DNA from: Typhlomys cinereus
Lineage: Eukaryota > Chordata > Mammalia > Rodentia > Platacanthomyidae
Length of the DNA stretch: 64,000 nt
Assembly (NCBI GenBank): GCA_023101885.1
Contig: JALPQD010000138.1
Coordinates: forward strand, 1,604,542 to 1,668,541
Direction of reading: 5' to 3'
The notes beneath the pieces are model-generated. The model searched no databases. It worked only from the letters and a program-made list of their open reading frames with translations, and was not told the DNA's origin. Each line of letters starts with the position of its first letter. Within the stretch, counting starts at the first letter, position 1. The translations under genes and the position numbers were made by a program. Below, one piece after another: positions 10,625 to 21,845 of this stretch.

Positions 10625-10920
10625 GGTGGCCTGTGAGAAATTGTAGACTAGATATCAAGAATCTGAGTTTTCATTTGGGCTATGACACCAACTCAATATG
10701 AGCTAAAAAATTAAAAAAAAATAAACCTCTCCAGCCTGTCTGGGTCTCTGTTTCTTACTGGTAAGTGAACAATAATCACTTCTACTCTAGTTACTTCTAA
10801 AGACTGTGATAAGAGTAACTTTATGTCATGTACTGAGAGGTTAAAAGACTTGTCCGAGGCTATAAAATTCATTCACTGGAACATTGGACCTAATCTCTTG
10901 CACTAATGCCCAGCATGACT
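10625..10920 (+). mobile_element. MIR SINE fragment
   Basis: A diverged MIR: TCTGAGTTTTCATTTGGG, then CTGGGTCTCTGTTTCTTACTGG, then TAAGAGTAACTT. An A-rich insertion lies at 10705-10725. The later part (10835-10920) carries GGTTAAAAGACTTGTCCGAGG, an antisense MIR motif, so two MIR pieces may be joined. Confidence 0.55.
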
Positions 10921-11440
10921 GTGGCTCATTACTTATTTAATTAATTAAACAAATAGGTGTTAAGTGCCTACCATGATCAGAACTGCAGGAGGCACCAAAG
11001 AAGAAGGCAAAAACAATTTCTATACATTACATGCTCTACAGGAAATGGTAGTTGGGTAATAGAAGGGGGAGGAAACTACCATCAGGACCCTAGAATGTTT
11101 GCACATCAAGAATTTCTCTGGTGCAATGGCCCTTCTCACTTGGCTGTAAGCCTTCCCAGGTCTCTCAAGAGAGATGTACTTTTAGGTCTCTCAAGACAGA
11201 TGTGCTTTTCGCATGACATCCATCTTTGTCCATAAGCCAATTAGCAGGAAGGCCAAAGTTGTCATGAGGATAACCATCATTAGAAATACTGTATTATGGG
11301 GAGGAGGGAGAATTCACCCCCAAGCACAGTCACACATGATGAAAGACCATGTCAAAATAGAAGTCCTGATGAGTATTTGCTATTGCTGCTTTTGCTCTTT
11401 CTTGATCTTCAGTGATACCATCTTCTATTTTGAAGTCTAG
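10921..11440. other. Unassigned, possible L2/MIR-age fragment at its start
   Basis: 10955-11010 resembles the common old motif 'gtgcctacc...caggc', but no family can be fixed. The rest is unassigned. Confidence 0.35.
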
Positions 11441-12230
11441 GATAATTGGAAAGACAATAAAGCCTCAAGTGCTCAAGGTTCATAGAGCCTCTGAGAAGTG
11501 GCTGGGGCTGGAATTGCACTGTATATTTAGTGCTGTGCGCTAACGGGCAAAGAGTAAAATCCCGTGCAAATCTCTGCTCCTTTGCTGCCCTATCTGGGGT
11601 GAGACATGCCAGCCATTTAGCAAGCACAGGAGTGTAAATCATGCAGTGAAATCTCTCGCCACGGGAGAACAAAGATTTCCTGAAAAAAACAGGGGTGGAA
11701 GGAAGAAGAGAGGGAAGGCACCTAGCACCAGGCATTTAGGAGTCGGTGTTCATGTCTAAATGTTAAACATTTACATTTTACAGCAAAGTGACATTTTTAA
11801 AGGCGGTCTATTGCCCATTTGCAGCCGTTACTTGCTGTTGGCCATGGGCTTAGGACTGGAGCCGGGCGATGAATCAAAGACACCCTTTGTGTCATGTCAC
11901 TAAGCAACTCCCTCCTCTTCTGTCTCTCACAGAGCCTGGGCTGGGCACACAGCCTGTGTCATCCGCGTGGTGGATTTACAGGTCTTGATTTATGCCAGCC
12001 CAAGCTTCCCAGTGGGAGGGGGGAAGGCAGCTGAATTTGGGCTCTGGCTGTGTCTCAACTGTGTGCTAGCAGCAAAACATGGAGCAAATGGGGATTGGTA
12101 CAAGCGAGCAAGATCAGATCTGGCTTTTTGTTCCAAGTTCACAAATCACCTGTCAAATGATGCTTTGGTCCAAAGAACGCAGATATATAGTGTGCATCTG
12201 ATGAACTTCTTTACAGTCCCAAACAGGCAT
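11441..12230. other. Single-copy; candidate conserved noncoding element
   Basis: Complex sequence with several retained CpGs and no repeat. Notable pieces are CCCGTGCAAATCTC near 11561-11574 (an octamer-like TGCAAAT), ATGTTAAACATTTACATTTTAC near 11759-11780, and GCAAAGTGACATTTTTAAAGG. A 108-codon antisense frame at 11409-11735 has no domain. Regulatory role is inference. Confidence 0.35.
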
Positions 12231-12770
12231 CACTAATCTATTGTGAACTACATTCTCCTGCTGAGCCAGATATGACATGGAATTGGACTTGATGCATGGT
12301 TCAGGCATCCACTGCCAACTGGTCAGTTGGCACATGAGATGAATCTATTTGTCACCCTGCCTTGGTTTACATGCTAAAGTCTGCTCCTTATCTCTCTTTT
12401 AAAGTAAGATTTTGGGTTTCAGTAATTCTCCATATAAAGCCTTCTCTATCAGAGCAATAATAATGGTAGAAACAGTTAGCATGTGTGTTTCTCCTAATGA
12501 TTCCATGCATAAAATCCACTGAATCTTGACACAGCTATCATTAGACGATGATCTAATGTTATTCACATCATAACAAAAATTATGTTTCATAGAAGGGAGC
12601 GATAAGATTATAAGAACCTGAAGTGTGACAGTGATAGGCCAGACTTTATCTCCTGGACATGATGGGACTGTGGTTTCCATGACTCTATGGCAGATAGATC
12701 TACTTACACAGGAACTACATGAGAACTGTCCTGTCAGCATCTCAAGAGGTTCCACCCCTCCCTGAGAGAC
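12231..12770. other. Unassigned single-copy sequence
   Basis: No repeat confidently recognised. The 118-codon antisense frame (12399-12755) has no domain. Confidence 0.35.
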
Positions 12771-13052
12771 CAGCGAGGGCTAATAGGGAAGATGTTTTCC
12801 TGGATGGTACACCCACTGGTCTATGATACTTGCTGTAGCATGAATCGTGTCAGTATATGTCATCAGAGGCAAACAAGATGAAGCACAGTGGGCCACCCAA
12901 GTGAAAAGACTTCAAAATAGGAGGGAGTTTGACATGGGAGATCAAGGGTTATAAGGGGAAAAGGAGGGGGTGGGACTGCAAATTAAGGTGTGGAAAACAC
13001 TATCAATTGGCTATATTCATGTAAGCAACAGTAACAATGAAAAAAAAAAAGC
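12771..13052 (+). mobile_element. Possible LINE 3' UTR with poly(A) end
   Basis: A purine-rich stretch (GGGGAAAAGGAGGGGGTGGG) followed by CAAATTAAGG and a pure A run at 13039-13049. This is the architecture of a LINE 3' end, but no diagnostic ORF2 sequence precedes it. Confidence 0.35.
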
Positions 13053-13924
13053 ATGATATTGGTCTCTGGCTAAACATCTACTGCTGCCAGGTATGCAGAT
13101 AGATGGGTGACCTGCTTTATGCTCCCCCTCTCATGATGAACCAAAAGCTCAAAGAATGAAGAAATTCACCCCTCACACTACAGACAATCAGAGGAGCAGA
13201 TGGGATTTGAACCCAAGAACATCTATCTACAAAGACTGTATTCTCTAATATGTACTAGATCCGGATGCCTTGGCTGTTCACCTTGATTTCCCAGTTTTCT
13301 TCTTAACAGTCAAAGGGACAGGGGAGATCTTTTTTTTTCTATCAGAAACCTCACTCTCTCCAGCTTCCCTGGCACCATCCTTGTCCCCTTCCTGAACTCA
13401 GCCTTCCTTTTACCTAGGTTCTCGAACAAATTTTCCCATAGAACGAACTTTCACTAAGAACTGGATGAAACAGAAATGAAGACATTGATGGTTTCATTCC
13501 TTTGTTGGCAGTCTGTTAGCGAGGACGACTCCCCGCATCCCACAGTGCGGACAGGAGAAAGTGTTGTGAGCTCCCCAGGCTCAGTACTGAGAAGAAACTA
13601 TGAGAACCTTAATTCTGGCCCCTCCTGCTGCAGCCTTCCCCCATATCAAGTCTGTCACCATTCCTATACGGTCTTTCTCAGATCCCAACCTTTATACCTG
13701 ATGTTTGCTTTGTCAAAACTTTCAGCTGGTATTTGCCCTTTCTGTCCCTCCATGCTCTCTCTGGCGATTCCCACTTGCATGTATGCCGCTTCCCTGGGAA
13801 AGGTGAGTTTGATGCTCTGTTTTTAGAATCTATCACTTCCTCTTTCCAAACGCAAGTCCCACTGTAGCATTTTTCCTGCCCTTCCTCCTCTGCTCGTTTA
13901 TAAGCTTGGTTCAGACAGTTAGGG

Positions 13925-13925
<1 letters not shown>
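13053..13925. other. Single-copy with a small antisense MIR at 13145-13250
   Basis: 13145-13250 has GAATGAAGAAATTCACCC and GATGGGATTTGAACCCAAGAA, typical of antisense MIR. The rest is unique. The 116-codon frame at 13476-13826 has no domain. Confidence 0.5.

Positions 13926-13969
<44 letters not shown>
13926..13969. repeat. (TG)n microsatellite
   Basis: About 22 uninterrupted TG units. Confidence 0.95.
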
Positions 13970-13970
<1 letters not shown>

Positions 13971-14897
13971 CTTGTGTCTTTCATACCCAGTACTGTCTGC
14001 AGATCTGTCCTCAGAAGTCAAATGATGAATATGCAGATGATTGAACTGAATGGATAGATGAACCAACTGTCAGGAAACTAACTAGATTGGCATGTATAGG
14101 AAGAGTGTCTCCACCTCATTGTTGTGCCCAGTGAACTGTGATTGGCAGATGTCCCCTGAGCTGGGAGCAAATGTGAGCACAACCAACAAAATCCACAGGG
14201 AGTTCAGAGTATATCTAAAGGTGGTAGGAGAACCGGCCCAGAAATATCGCTTTATTCAGACTCTGTCCATCAAACCACTCTGGGTATAAAGGGAAGCAAA
14301 CACCACTGATTATATCTTGGTTTTATTGCTCACCCTGGCCAAATTCCATATCAGAGGTTAAAAGAAAAGTTCAAAATTTGGTCTCAGCATAAAAATGTGC
14401 ATTGACTTATCCAAAGTAGATGTGTGTTCACTCACACAAGAATATTGGCACCAAATAAGAATCATTTCCAGACGGTACGGATGAGATGATTAAATATAGC
14501 CCCCATTGCAGGAACTTTAATGAGATTTGCTAGCTCAAGCTAGGAGAATTGAGAAGGGGATTGGTTGAATCACATAACCAGGAGGAGCAGGGTGGTGTGG
14601 CTCCAGGGGCCGAAGTGACAGCAGGAGCATTCCTTCCTTCTTCATGCTCAGCTTCTTTTCACACACCACTGGCTTCCCCTCTCTCACACGCTCTGAGAAT
14701 CTATGATTCCGTCAGTTTCTCCAGCTTGTCATTTCCTGAGCTCTACCACATCAGTCGCTGTATATGTTCTCTTTGACCACATTTCAGAAGCGGGAAAGCT
14801 GGAGGGGCTATGAGCTGGTGGGTGACACATCCTCCAGTCCTGCTGCTAGAGGACCCCTGCTGTGTGGAACAGCACTAAGCACGTCCCAGAGGTCATT
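13970..14897. other. Unassigned single-copy sequence
   Basis: No repeat or gene recognised. Frames of 65-75 codons are domainless. Confidence 0.4.
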
Positions 14898-15243
14898 GTC
14901 ATGGTTTGAAATGTGTCCCCACGGTCTCCTGTGTTTGGGGAGGTCATGGCATCTTTGAGAGGTGAAGCCTTGCTGGAGGAAGGTGGTCACAGGGTGTGGG
15001 CCTTGAGGTCCCACCCTCCTCTTTGACAAATCTGCTTTTGCAGCAAGGGGTCTTACAGCTCTCAGTCTCCAAGATGTCTGCAGTGACTTAGCCTGCCTCC
15101 AGCTTCGGCCGGCCAGCCATGCTGCCTCCACCATAAAAGACTGTGTCTCCCCAACAGAACCATAAGCTGAATAAATTTCCCTTTCTCCCTTAAATTGCTT
15201 GAATTTGGGTGCTCTCTCACAGCCGACGGTTGAGTAGCTATGT
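14898..15243 (+). mobile_element. Rodent MaLR-like solo LTR
   Basis: Starts TCATGGTTTGAAATGTGTCC, continues GGGGAGGTCATGGCATCTTT, GTGGTCACAGGGTGTGGGCC, CATGCTGCCTCCACCATAAA. It carries AATAAA at 15170-15175 and ends CTTAAATTGCTTGAATTTGG, CTCTCACAGCCGACGG. All landmarks fit an ERVL-MaLR LTR in sense orientation. No internal region remains. Confidence 0.75.
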
Positions 15244-15580
15244 AGTCATCCACAGCCAACTTGGTCTGCGTGGCTCTGGTGGGGTTTCTAGGCTCAGATC
15301 ACTGTGGAAGGGTTAGAGAATTGCTGTTGCTGTTTACAGAGATGAAGCCCAAATTAGGGCCAGGTCTGAGGTAGGTGACTCCATCATGGAGCAATTAGGC
15401 AAGGTTGGCCAGAGACTTGACATTGCTCTCTCTGGTCCCTGAATATCATGACTTTTCTATCTTCTTGTAATACTTCAAGTAACTTTTTTAGAAATCCCCA
15501 GCTCAGATAAAGGTGCCCATGGAGATGACCTGCCCACCATCTCTCAGCTGTACTGGGGAAATTTTCCTTTTTCTTCTTCT
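15244..15580. other. Unassigned single-copy sequence
   Basis: No repeat or gene recognised. Confidence 0.4.
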
Positions 15581-15895
15581 TTTCACATATGTGTCTATGG
15601 GGTGAGTGTATGAGGGAGGGATATACATGTGTATGCTGGTGTGTATATAAATGTGTATGTATGTGTGTGTATGTATGTGTGTCTGTGAAGGCCCAAGTAT
15701 GATATCTGGAATCATCCTAGATTGTTTTTCCACCTTATTGTTTGGTCTAGGGAGTCCCAGGCTCCACCCTCCAGGACTGGAATTTCAGACCACTATTGTA
15801 TCCACTTAGAATTTTTATGTGGGATCAGGGGTCTAAACTCAGGTCCTTTTATTTAGGAGGCAAAGGCTCCACTGAGCCATCTCCTCAGACCCACT
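15581..15895 (-). mobile_element. Young tRNA-derived SINE, copy 4, antisense
   Basis: TG/TATG-rich tail at 15595-15685, then GAAGGCCCAAGTATGATATC, AATCATCCTAGATTG, ATTTTTATGTGGGATC, AAACTCAGGTCCTTTT and GAGCCATCTCCTCAGAC, the reverse complement of the head. More diverged than other copies. Confidence 0.8.
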
Positions 15896-16155
15896 GTTGG
15901 GGGTATCTTTAATGTTGGTGGCTGAACAGCTCAACCACATGGTCCCCTTTCCAGCTGACTTCCTGCTGCATTCTGCTGGGACAGAGAGCCTCCAAGTGAG
16001 GATGAAGCAGGAGGACAGAAAGCAGAGAGGTCAGCTTTCTCCAGCAGAAAAATATAAAGCCTTCATGTCTGGCTTCTTTAGGTTCAACCAGCTATGGCAT
16101 CTGTGACTGCATATGTTCCCTGTCTTCTTGACCAGATTTGCAACTACCTGGGTAT
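15896..16155. other. Unassigned single-copy sequence
   Basis: Nothing recognised between two SINEs of opposite orientation. Confidence 0.4.
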
Positions 16156-16360
16156 GGGCTGGAAAGATGGCTCAGGAGTTAAGACTCTGTCTCAAAAACA
16201 GAAGGAACCCAGTTTGGATCCCAGATCCCATGTAAAAATGCCAGGCGGAAAGGGTGGTGACCTGCATTTCGAGCTCTAGAAGGCAGAGCCTGGGAAATCT
16301 CAGAGCTAAATGCAAAGGAGATGGAAACAATCCAGGATGACTCCTGAAGTCTGGGAGATA
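16156..16360 (+). mobile_element. Young tRNA-derived SINE, copy 5, 3'-truncated
   Basis: Head GGGCTGGAAAGATGGCTCAG and body ATGTAAAAATGCCAGGCGG are well preserved. The copy stops after CCAGGATGACTCCTGAAG without the CA-rich tail, so the 3' end is lost or rearranged. Confidence 0.8.
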
Positions 16361-17029
16361 CACCTCTAGGTGGATCTTCCCTCCTCAGTTAAACCTGTGT
16401 AGAAACATTCTCAGATGTGATGCCACTACCTCTTTGGCTTAGGGTACCCGACTGTCTCAAAAGGGGAAAGGAGAGAGCTGGCTGAGCACTGGTATTCCCT
16501 TTTCTGCCCTCTGGTTGATGTCATGGACCAATGTGATCTTTCTTGCCTTCTGGATCCAGGTGGATACAATCCCCACTTAGTGCTTGTAAATCTCAACGTG
16601 TCCCGGAGAGGTATTTCTAATTACTTCAAGTTTTATCTTTGTATTGGAGTTCAGGAATCTCCTGCTTTACCATGACTCCCCCGCCAAAGGACTTGGGATT
16701 CTCGGGAAATAATTGCTGGTCTTTTGAGCCATGCCAGGAGATGTGAAATTGCTTCTAGTGAAACAAACCAAAGCTAGAAGTGTGCTCAGAAATGCAAGCT
16801 GTGAAGTTGTACCAGACTTTCCTCTGACCAAGGTTTACTCATCTCTGCTGCTTTCGCCAACCACATCCGAGGCTGAGGAGCACCTCAGAGAGGCAGACCC
16901 TGGATCAGTGGTGGCTTCCAGCCTGGCGTCCAGCACCTTCTCCTAGACTAGGCAAGAAAGGCCTGGTAGAGACTGTGTTTCTACAGGAGGTACCTTGGTG
17001 TCTATCCTGGAAAAGTTTCAGGGAAGTAT
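16361..17029. other. Single-copy; weak candidate noncoding element
   Basis: Complex unique sequence with TTTCTAATTACTTC near 16613-16626 and a pyrimidine/CpG mixture. No gene or repeat recognised. Confidence 0.35.
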
Positions 17030-17250
17030 CAAGAATACATGCACAATGCATTATGTATCTCAAAACTGCTCAAAAAGTAGATTTTTAAATGCTTTTGCCA
17101 CAATATGCGGTGTATGAGTTGAAGGGTTTGTTAATTAGCTTGATTCGATCGTTCTACAATGTAAGCATGTGTCAAAGTATGGCACTGTGCCCTATAAAGA
17201 TATATAATGGTCATTTGTTCATTAAAATAAAAATTAAAAACACCATCTTA
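17030..17250 (+). mobile_element. L1 3' end
   Basis: TTTGTTAATTAGCTTGATTC, TTCTACAATGTAAGCATGTG, TCAAAGTATGGCACTGTGCC, CATTAAAATAAAAATTAAAA: the terminal part of an L1 3' UTR in sense orientation. Confidence 0.75.
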
Positions 17251-17774
17251 GAAAAGTTAAAAGTCAGAGTTATACCTCCCTCCAAAAGAATGACTTTATA
17301 TAAAGGACAACATAGAGCTTCTTCAAGGAGACAAGGAGGTGAGTTAAAACAGTGTCTCTCAGGGGAACAGAGCAGGGGGGAGGAAATCTCAAAAAAAGAG
17401 GTCAGAAGCCAAGTAAATCCATTCACTCATTCAAGATGATAGCAAGTAAGTCAGAACTACCATCAGACACTGCTAGGGGAGGGTTAAGAGATAGGAAGAA
17501 AGGACAGGACAATTCCTGAAAAATGGCGTAAGCAGTAAGGAAGGCTGCCATGCAGGAGAAAGCCCCTCCCCGTCAGGGAGTCCCGCCCCTGACTGGGTAG
17601 CATCATTTCTTGCTATCTATCAGAAAAGCTGTACCTGCCTGTAGCTGGCTTCTTCTGATGACACAATCACCATGGATCCTCGGGGGCACACAAGAGAGGT
17701 GTCACCTCGCCAGCTTACCTCAAAATATTTCATGTCTCTTTTCTGGATGTTGTCCTGTGTCTGGACTTACTCTG
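17251..17774. other. Unassigned single-copy sequence
   Basis: No repeat recognised. The GC-rich spot near 17555-17600 has two CCCCTCCCCG/CCGCCCCTG runs. Confidence 0.35.
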
Positions 17775-17895
17775 AAATTTGTCTGTAATGCCAGCAGTTG
17801 GGAAGTGGAGGCAGGAGGATCTGGAGTTCAAGTAAGGATAGCCTGTGCTCCATGGTCTTAAGGCTGCAACGAGAAGTTAACTTTTCCCTTAGAAC
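17775..17895 (+). mobile_element. B1 SINE fragment
   Basis: GTAATGCCAGCAGTTGGGAA, GTGGAGGCAGGAGGATCTGG and AGTTCAAGTAAGGATAGCC match the 7SL-derived B1 core; 5' and 3' ends are lost. Confidence 0.7.
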
Positions 17896-19189
17896 CCAAC
17901 TCCTATCAAAAATCTCAGCGTTTAAAAATATTAGCTTACAGCCACTTTGTTGGAGCCAGGAGAAGGCCAGGACCATACTGCTCCTTCTGGTCTTCTCCCA
18001 GTTCACTTTTACCCTCTCCACTTTCACAAGAGCCCCTGGGACACATCCAGAGAGCCCCAGTCTCTGGAGAGCAATCTGAAAGCCATCAAGAAGAGGTGAC
18101 CTTTTAGGGCAAAGAGTTTGTGTTCTGTCCCACAGTACCGATAGGATGCTTAAAAGCATCTGTCACTAAGGTCGTGGTCGATATAAATACCTTCTTGGGT
18201 CTCATTATAGACCTGTCATTCATCCACCACCCTCCTTCCCATGCCCCCCACAGGAAGTGGCATCTTCCTAGTCCTGTCTGCCTCCTGTCCGTCCCCACAG
18301 AAGTCTCATATCTTTAGATTCTTTTATCTCCACACCTTTTCTTCATCCTCTAACTGTCTCTACTATCCAAGCAGGCTTATTTAAGCCCATAAAACCTTCC
18401 TAAAGAGGGCATGGGTATGCTTGTACCTCAAAGTCTAGGTGATATGACCCCAGCACAGGTCACTGTGGGTAGAGGATACTGTCCAGGTCACTGGACACTG
18501 AGGGAAGATTGGTCCTGTTCTGTGGTCAGGGAACAGTTTGGAACACAAGATTTTGCTTTGGTGTTATAAAATTCCACTCCTCCACAGCTTTTACCTTTCC
18601 AATCAGAAGTCCTATAGGAAACAGGAAGAAGAGAGGAGACAGAGCCATGTATATATCTGTAAGGAATGTGACAACCTCATCTCTCTCCTTACATAAAACT
18701 TGGAAATTTTGTTCCTCTTTCCTAAAGTTTCATCATTGCTAGATTTAGTTTTCCTCTCACGCTAAGTAACACCATATGTTGGAAATGCAGATATAAAGCC
18801 ATGAGTCTTATTCCACGAATTCAGGTGTGTAAGACATTCACACCGTTTTATTCCCCTGAAGCTAAAATAAATCTGACTTCACCATTCTTCCCATCCTCCC
18901 ATACTGGTTGGCAGGAAATTCAGTCTCGGTCTTTGTTACTGTCCTTTCCTCTGACCTGCTGAGCTACTGAGGATCTTAAGTCGTCATTTCAAGCTTTTCC
19001 TTGACTTATCCCAAGTTTCCCAGTCCCTAAACCCAGCTAGTGTGCAACCCTAAAACCAACAGATCCATCCTTATGGCTCCAGATTCAGACCCATTCTCGC
19101 CCTGCTTTTTGGGCATGAACTTCCTCCTCGCCAAACAATAAAAATAGCAACCATATGGAACAGGTTCACAGCAGCTAAGACCCTTCTCC
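17896..19189. other. Single-copy, unassigned
   Basis: About 1.3 kb with no repeat that I recognise. Frames of 64-130 codons on both strands overlap without domains. Confidence 0.4.
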
Positions 19190-19370
19190 CCACTGCACCA
19201 ACTCTACTACACATCACAGTACAGCTTCTAAATCTTAAATCTTACATCATCCAGAGTGCCACCTGCCGCATTGCACAGATAAAGAAGCGGCGGCCGAGAA
19301 GAGGAGGTCTTGCTCCGGGTCATGCTGAGGAACGCAGTGCTCTCTATGTCCCTGCACCACCACCCTCTTA
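19190..19370 (-). mobile_element. MIR SINE fragment, antisense
   Basis: CACAGATAAAGAAGCGGCGG, CCGAGAAGAGGAGG, TTGCTCCGGGTCATGC matches the antisense MIR core ('acagatgaggaaactgaggc...'). An unusually CpG-rich version (GCGGCGGCCG). Confidence 0.6.
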
Positions 19371-19735
19371 ATCTATAGCCATAGCAGCTTGTCTTTCAGC
19401 AATCTGGCTGTCTCTCTTCCTGTAGATTTGGGGTGCTGCTCCCAGGACCTCATGACACTTCATTGCCTCTTTCCTTCTGTCACCAGCCTGCTCTTTCTAC
19501 CAAGTGCCTTGCAGATCCTCCTCCCACTCTTGCCAGCCTGTGCCATCTGACAGGAAGGCCAAGCCCTACGCCTTCCCCCAAGACATTTATCCTTAACGTT
19601 TGGGCTGCACATTTCCTCCTTCAGGAAGCAATTTCCAGATTCTCCTGACCAAGCAGACAGCTTGCCTGACTTCTTCTACAAATGAAGTCCCAGTTGTGGA
19701 TTTGGGAAGTGGGGGGAAGACATGCTAACCATTCT
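19371..19735. other. Unassigned single-copy sequence
   Basis: No repeat or gene recognised. Confidence 0.4.
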
Positions 19736-19850
19736 AACCTTGTCCCTTGTTTTATAGAAATGGGGATAGTCTGAAGCTTGGGAAGAAAATGGGCGAGCTC
19801 AAAGTCAGACAGCCAGTGAGGGCTGTGCAGGATGGAGTTCACATCTCCAT
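19736..19850 (-). mobile_element. MIR SINE fragment, antisense
   Basis: TATAGAAATGGGGATAGTCTG, then CTCAAAGTCAGACAGCCAGT and GGATGGAGTTCACATCTCC: antisense MIR core and tRNA-related end. Confidence 0.6.
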
Positions 19851-20495
19851 TCACATTCCAGCTGCCTCTTGCTCCATTTAGTTATGCTGGCCAGCAAAGG
19901 CAGCTGATGGCCTCCTCCTGGGACATTAACCGAGGAAATGGGGACCAGAAGTGCCCCAAGGAACAAGACTGCCCCAGAACGAAATTAAGAGCTAGACACC
20001 CACACCAATTCTCTCCCACTGTCATGCAGTCACATTGCCAAATCTGTAACTAAATATTGATTTAGCTCAGTTGCCTTTGGGTGACAGTTGAGAATAACAA
20101 CAGCGACAAAAGAGCCCCTCACAAACTTGTAGACATTCTAAACTTGGAATCGGTACACAATCCAAACTAATAGCATTTCCACTAATCATAGAGACAAAAT
20201 CAGCTCAAATTCTACATGAAGCTCCTACAGGATTGACACACATATAATTTCTTTGACAAGTGCAGGCTTTTTAAAAAGAGAAAACCGCTATTAAATGTTA
20301 CCAAAATCACTTTCAATTTGGAATATGACAGCCCACTCAACACTTTTGAGATGCCAGACACGCAGGACCCAAGTTCTGCCAACTAGAATCTTCCTCTAGC
20401 TGCCCCCAAACCCACCTCTCTTGCCCCCTCTCTGTCCTCTCTCCCACCACCTCCTCTCTGTCCACCAAACCGTGTTCCAAGGGTACATCCCATTC
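19851..20495. other. Single-copy; candidate conserved noncoding element
   Basis: The 20040-20340 segment is complex and repeat-free, with TAAATATTGATTTAGCTC (20052-20069, an ATTGATT PBX-like site), AACAACAGCGACAAAAGAG and TTTAAAAAGAGAAAACCGC. This is the texture of a constrained element; conservation cannot be measured here. Confidence 0.35.
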
Positions 20496-20499
20496 ACCC

Positions 20500-20725
20500 A
20501 AGTAGGCTTAGCACTTGACACAGTAATTATAGTCCTTCACATTGATTGGAGCCCTACAAAATGCTATGGTGTTTCCTTAATCCTCTCAACAGGCTGGTAC
20601 AAGCACTATTGTTACTTTATAAATGGGGAAACAGAGGCCCAGGGAAGATATACAAACTGCCAATACTACACTAATCAATGGAGGCTCTTGGACTCCTGGG
20701 ACTCTGGTTCTTCTTTGGCCTGCTG
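20500..20725 (-). mobile_element. MIR SINE, antisense, long copy
   Basis: Ordered antisense landmarks: TAATCCTCTCAACAGGCTGG, CACTATTGTTACTTTATAAATG, GGGGAAACAGAGGCCCAGGG, and CTCTTGGACTCCTGG. One of the best preserved MIRs in the window. Confidence 0.8.
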
Positions 20726-20807
20726 CCTGTAACCGATGGTTGATGAGGGAGAATTAAATTAAATGGTGACGTGCATTCATGCTGTGCTGAGTGCCTGTCA
20801 GCTCCTG
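20726..20807. other. Short unassigned spacer
   Basis: No specific call. Confidence 0.3.
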
Positions 20808-21145
20808 ACTTAGTTACTTCTCTTGTCGCTGTGACCAAGTGCCTGAGAAGAAGCCGACTTAAAAGAGAAAGGGCTTCTTTGACTCACAACTCCAGGTTAC
20901 AGTCCACAGCGGAGGAGAAAGTCACAGACAGTAGCGGCAGCTTGAAGCATCTGCTCACACGCTCGCTGCCCGTGCTCACGTCTCCCTTGCTCTTACACGG
21001 TTCTGGATCTCTGGCTTGGAGAATGTTCCCACCTGCCATGGGCGGATCTTCCCACCTCAAGTAAAGCAATCGAGACAGTCCCTCACAGGCATGCCCCGAG
21101 GTAGGAGGCTGACAATTAAGTCTAACAGTCCCCACTGTTTTTTAG
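20808..21145 (-). mobile_element. Rodent MaLR-like LTR, antisense
   Basis: CTTAGTTACTTCTCTTGTCG, TTCTTTGACTCACAACTCC, GGATCTTCCCACCTCAAG, AGACAGTCCCTCACAGGCAT, GGAGGCTGACAATTAAG are the reverse-complement order of the LTR family at 7542-7912. Same family as 24236-24540 and 63622-63950. Confidence 0.7.
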
Positions 21146-21624
21146 TTTCTGAACAAATCTATCTCCCTGTCTCTCCCAGGGCATTACCTTTATTTTCTGT
21201 ATTATTTGAGATGTGCCTCTTGAGTTTTTAAGGCATGTAATGTTAGTGATGCCAAGTAGTGTGCCTGAACATCATGACTATTTTGCAAGCATTTTGAATT
21301 GCTTTCAGAGTTTCACATCTTCCTTTTGTCCATTGTCTGGCTTCCTATGGTCACCAGGAAGAGAAACTTTTTCTATTGTGTGGTTATCTGCTTCCCAAGT
21401 TCCTGAATGTAAATATTCATGCAGATTCTGCACGCGGGAGCAATGTGCATGGGGAAAGGACTTCATTTAGTTCATTCTCTACAAGAACCTTAGGATGCTG
21501 GGGCCTTGCCAGGCATAGCCTTGGGACAAAGAAGAGGCAGGATGTGCTATGATTAAAACCCATCCAGTGCTGTTTGTTTGACTCCAGGTGTGACAAGCAC
21601 TCAGTGGAGCGATGTGCTCTGGGA
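21146..21624. other. Unassigned single-copy sequence
   Basis: No repeat or gene recognised. Confidence 0.4.
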
Positions 21625-21845
21625 AGCTTGTGGTCTGTGGGATGGATCTCCCTCTGATTACTCACCAGCACACTGTGACCTGAGGCAAGTGACATAAACT
21701 GTCCATCTTCCTCATCTTAGGAAGGGAGGTGGCAATGATGCCCATATTACGGGAGGGCTGCAAAAATGACAGAGTGATGTATATCATGTGTACACTCAGC
21801 GAAGTGCCTAGAACGCGTGCTACCAAGAGCCACCACTGGTTATTA
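21625..21845 (+). mobile_element. MIR SINE fragment
   Basis: TGTGACCTGAGGCAAGTGAC, CCATCTTCCTCATCTTAGGAA, GAAGTGCCTAGAACGCGTGC: sense MIR order. Confidence 0.75.

Noticed and set aside
17767..18159. 130-codon antisense frame
   Set aside because: It overlaps a B1 fragment and another forward frame; no domain.
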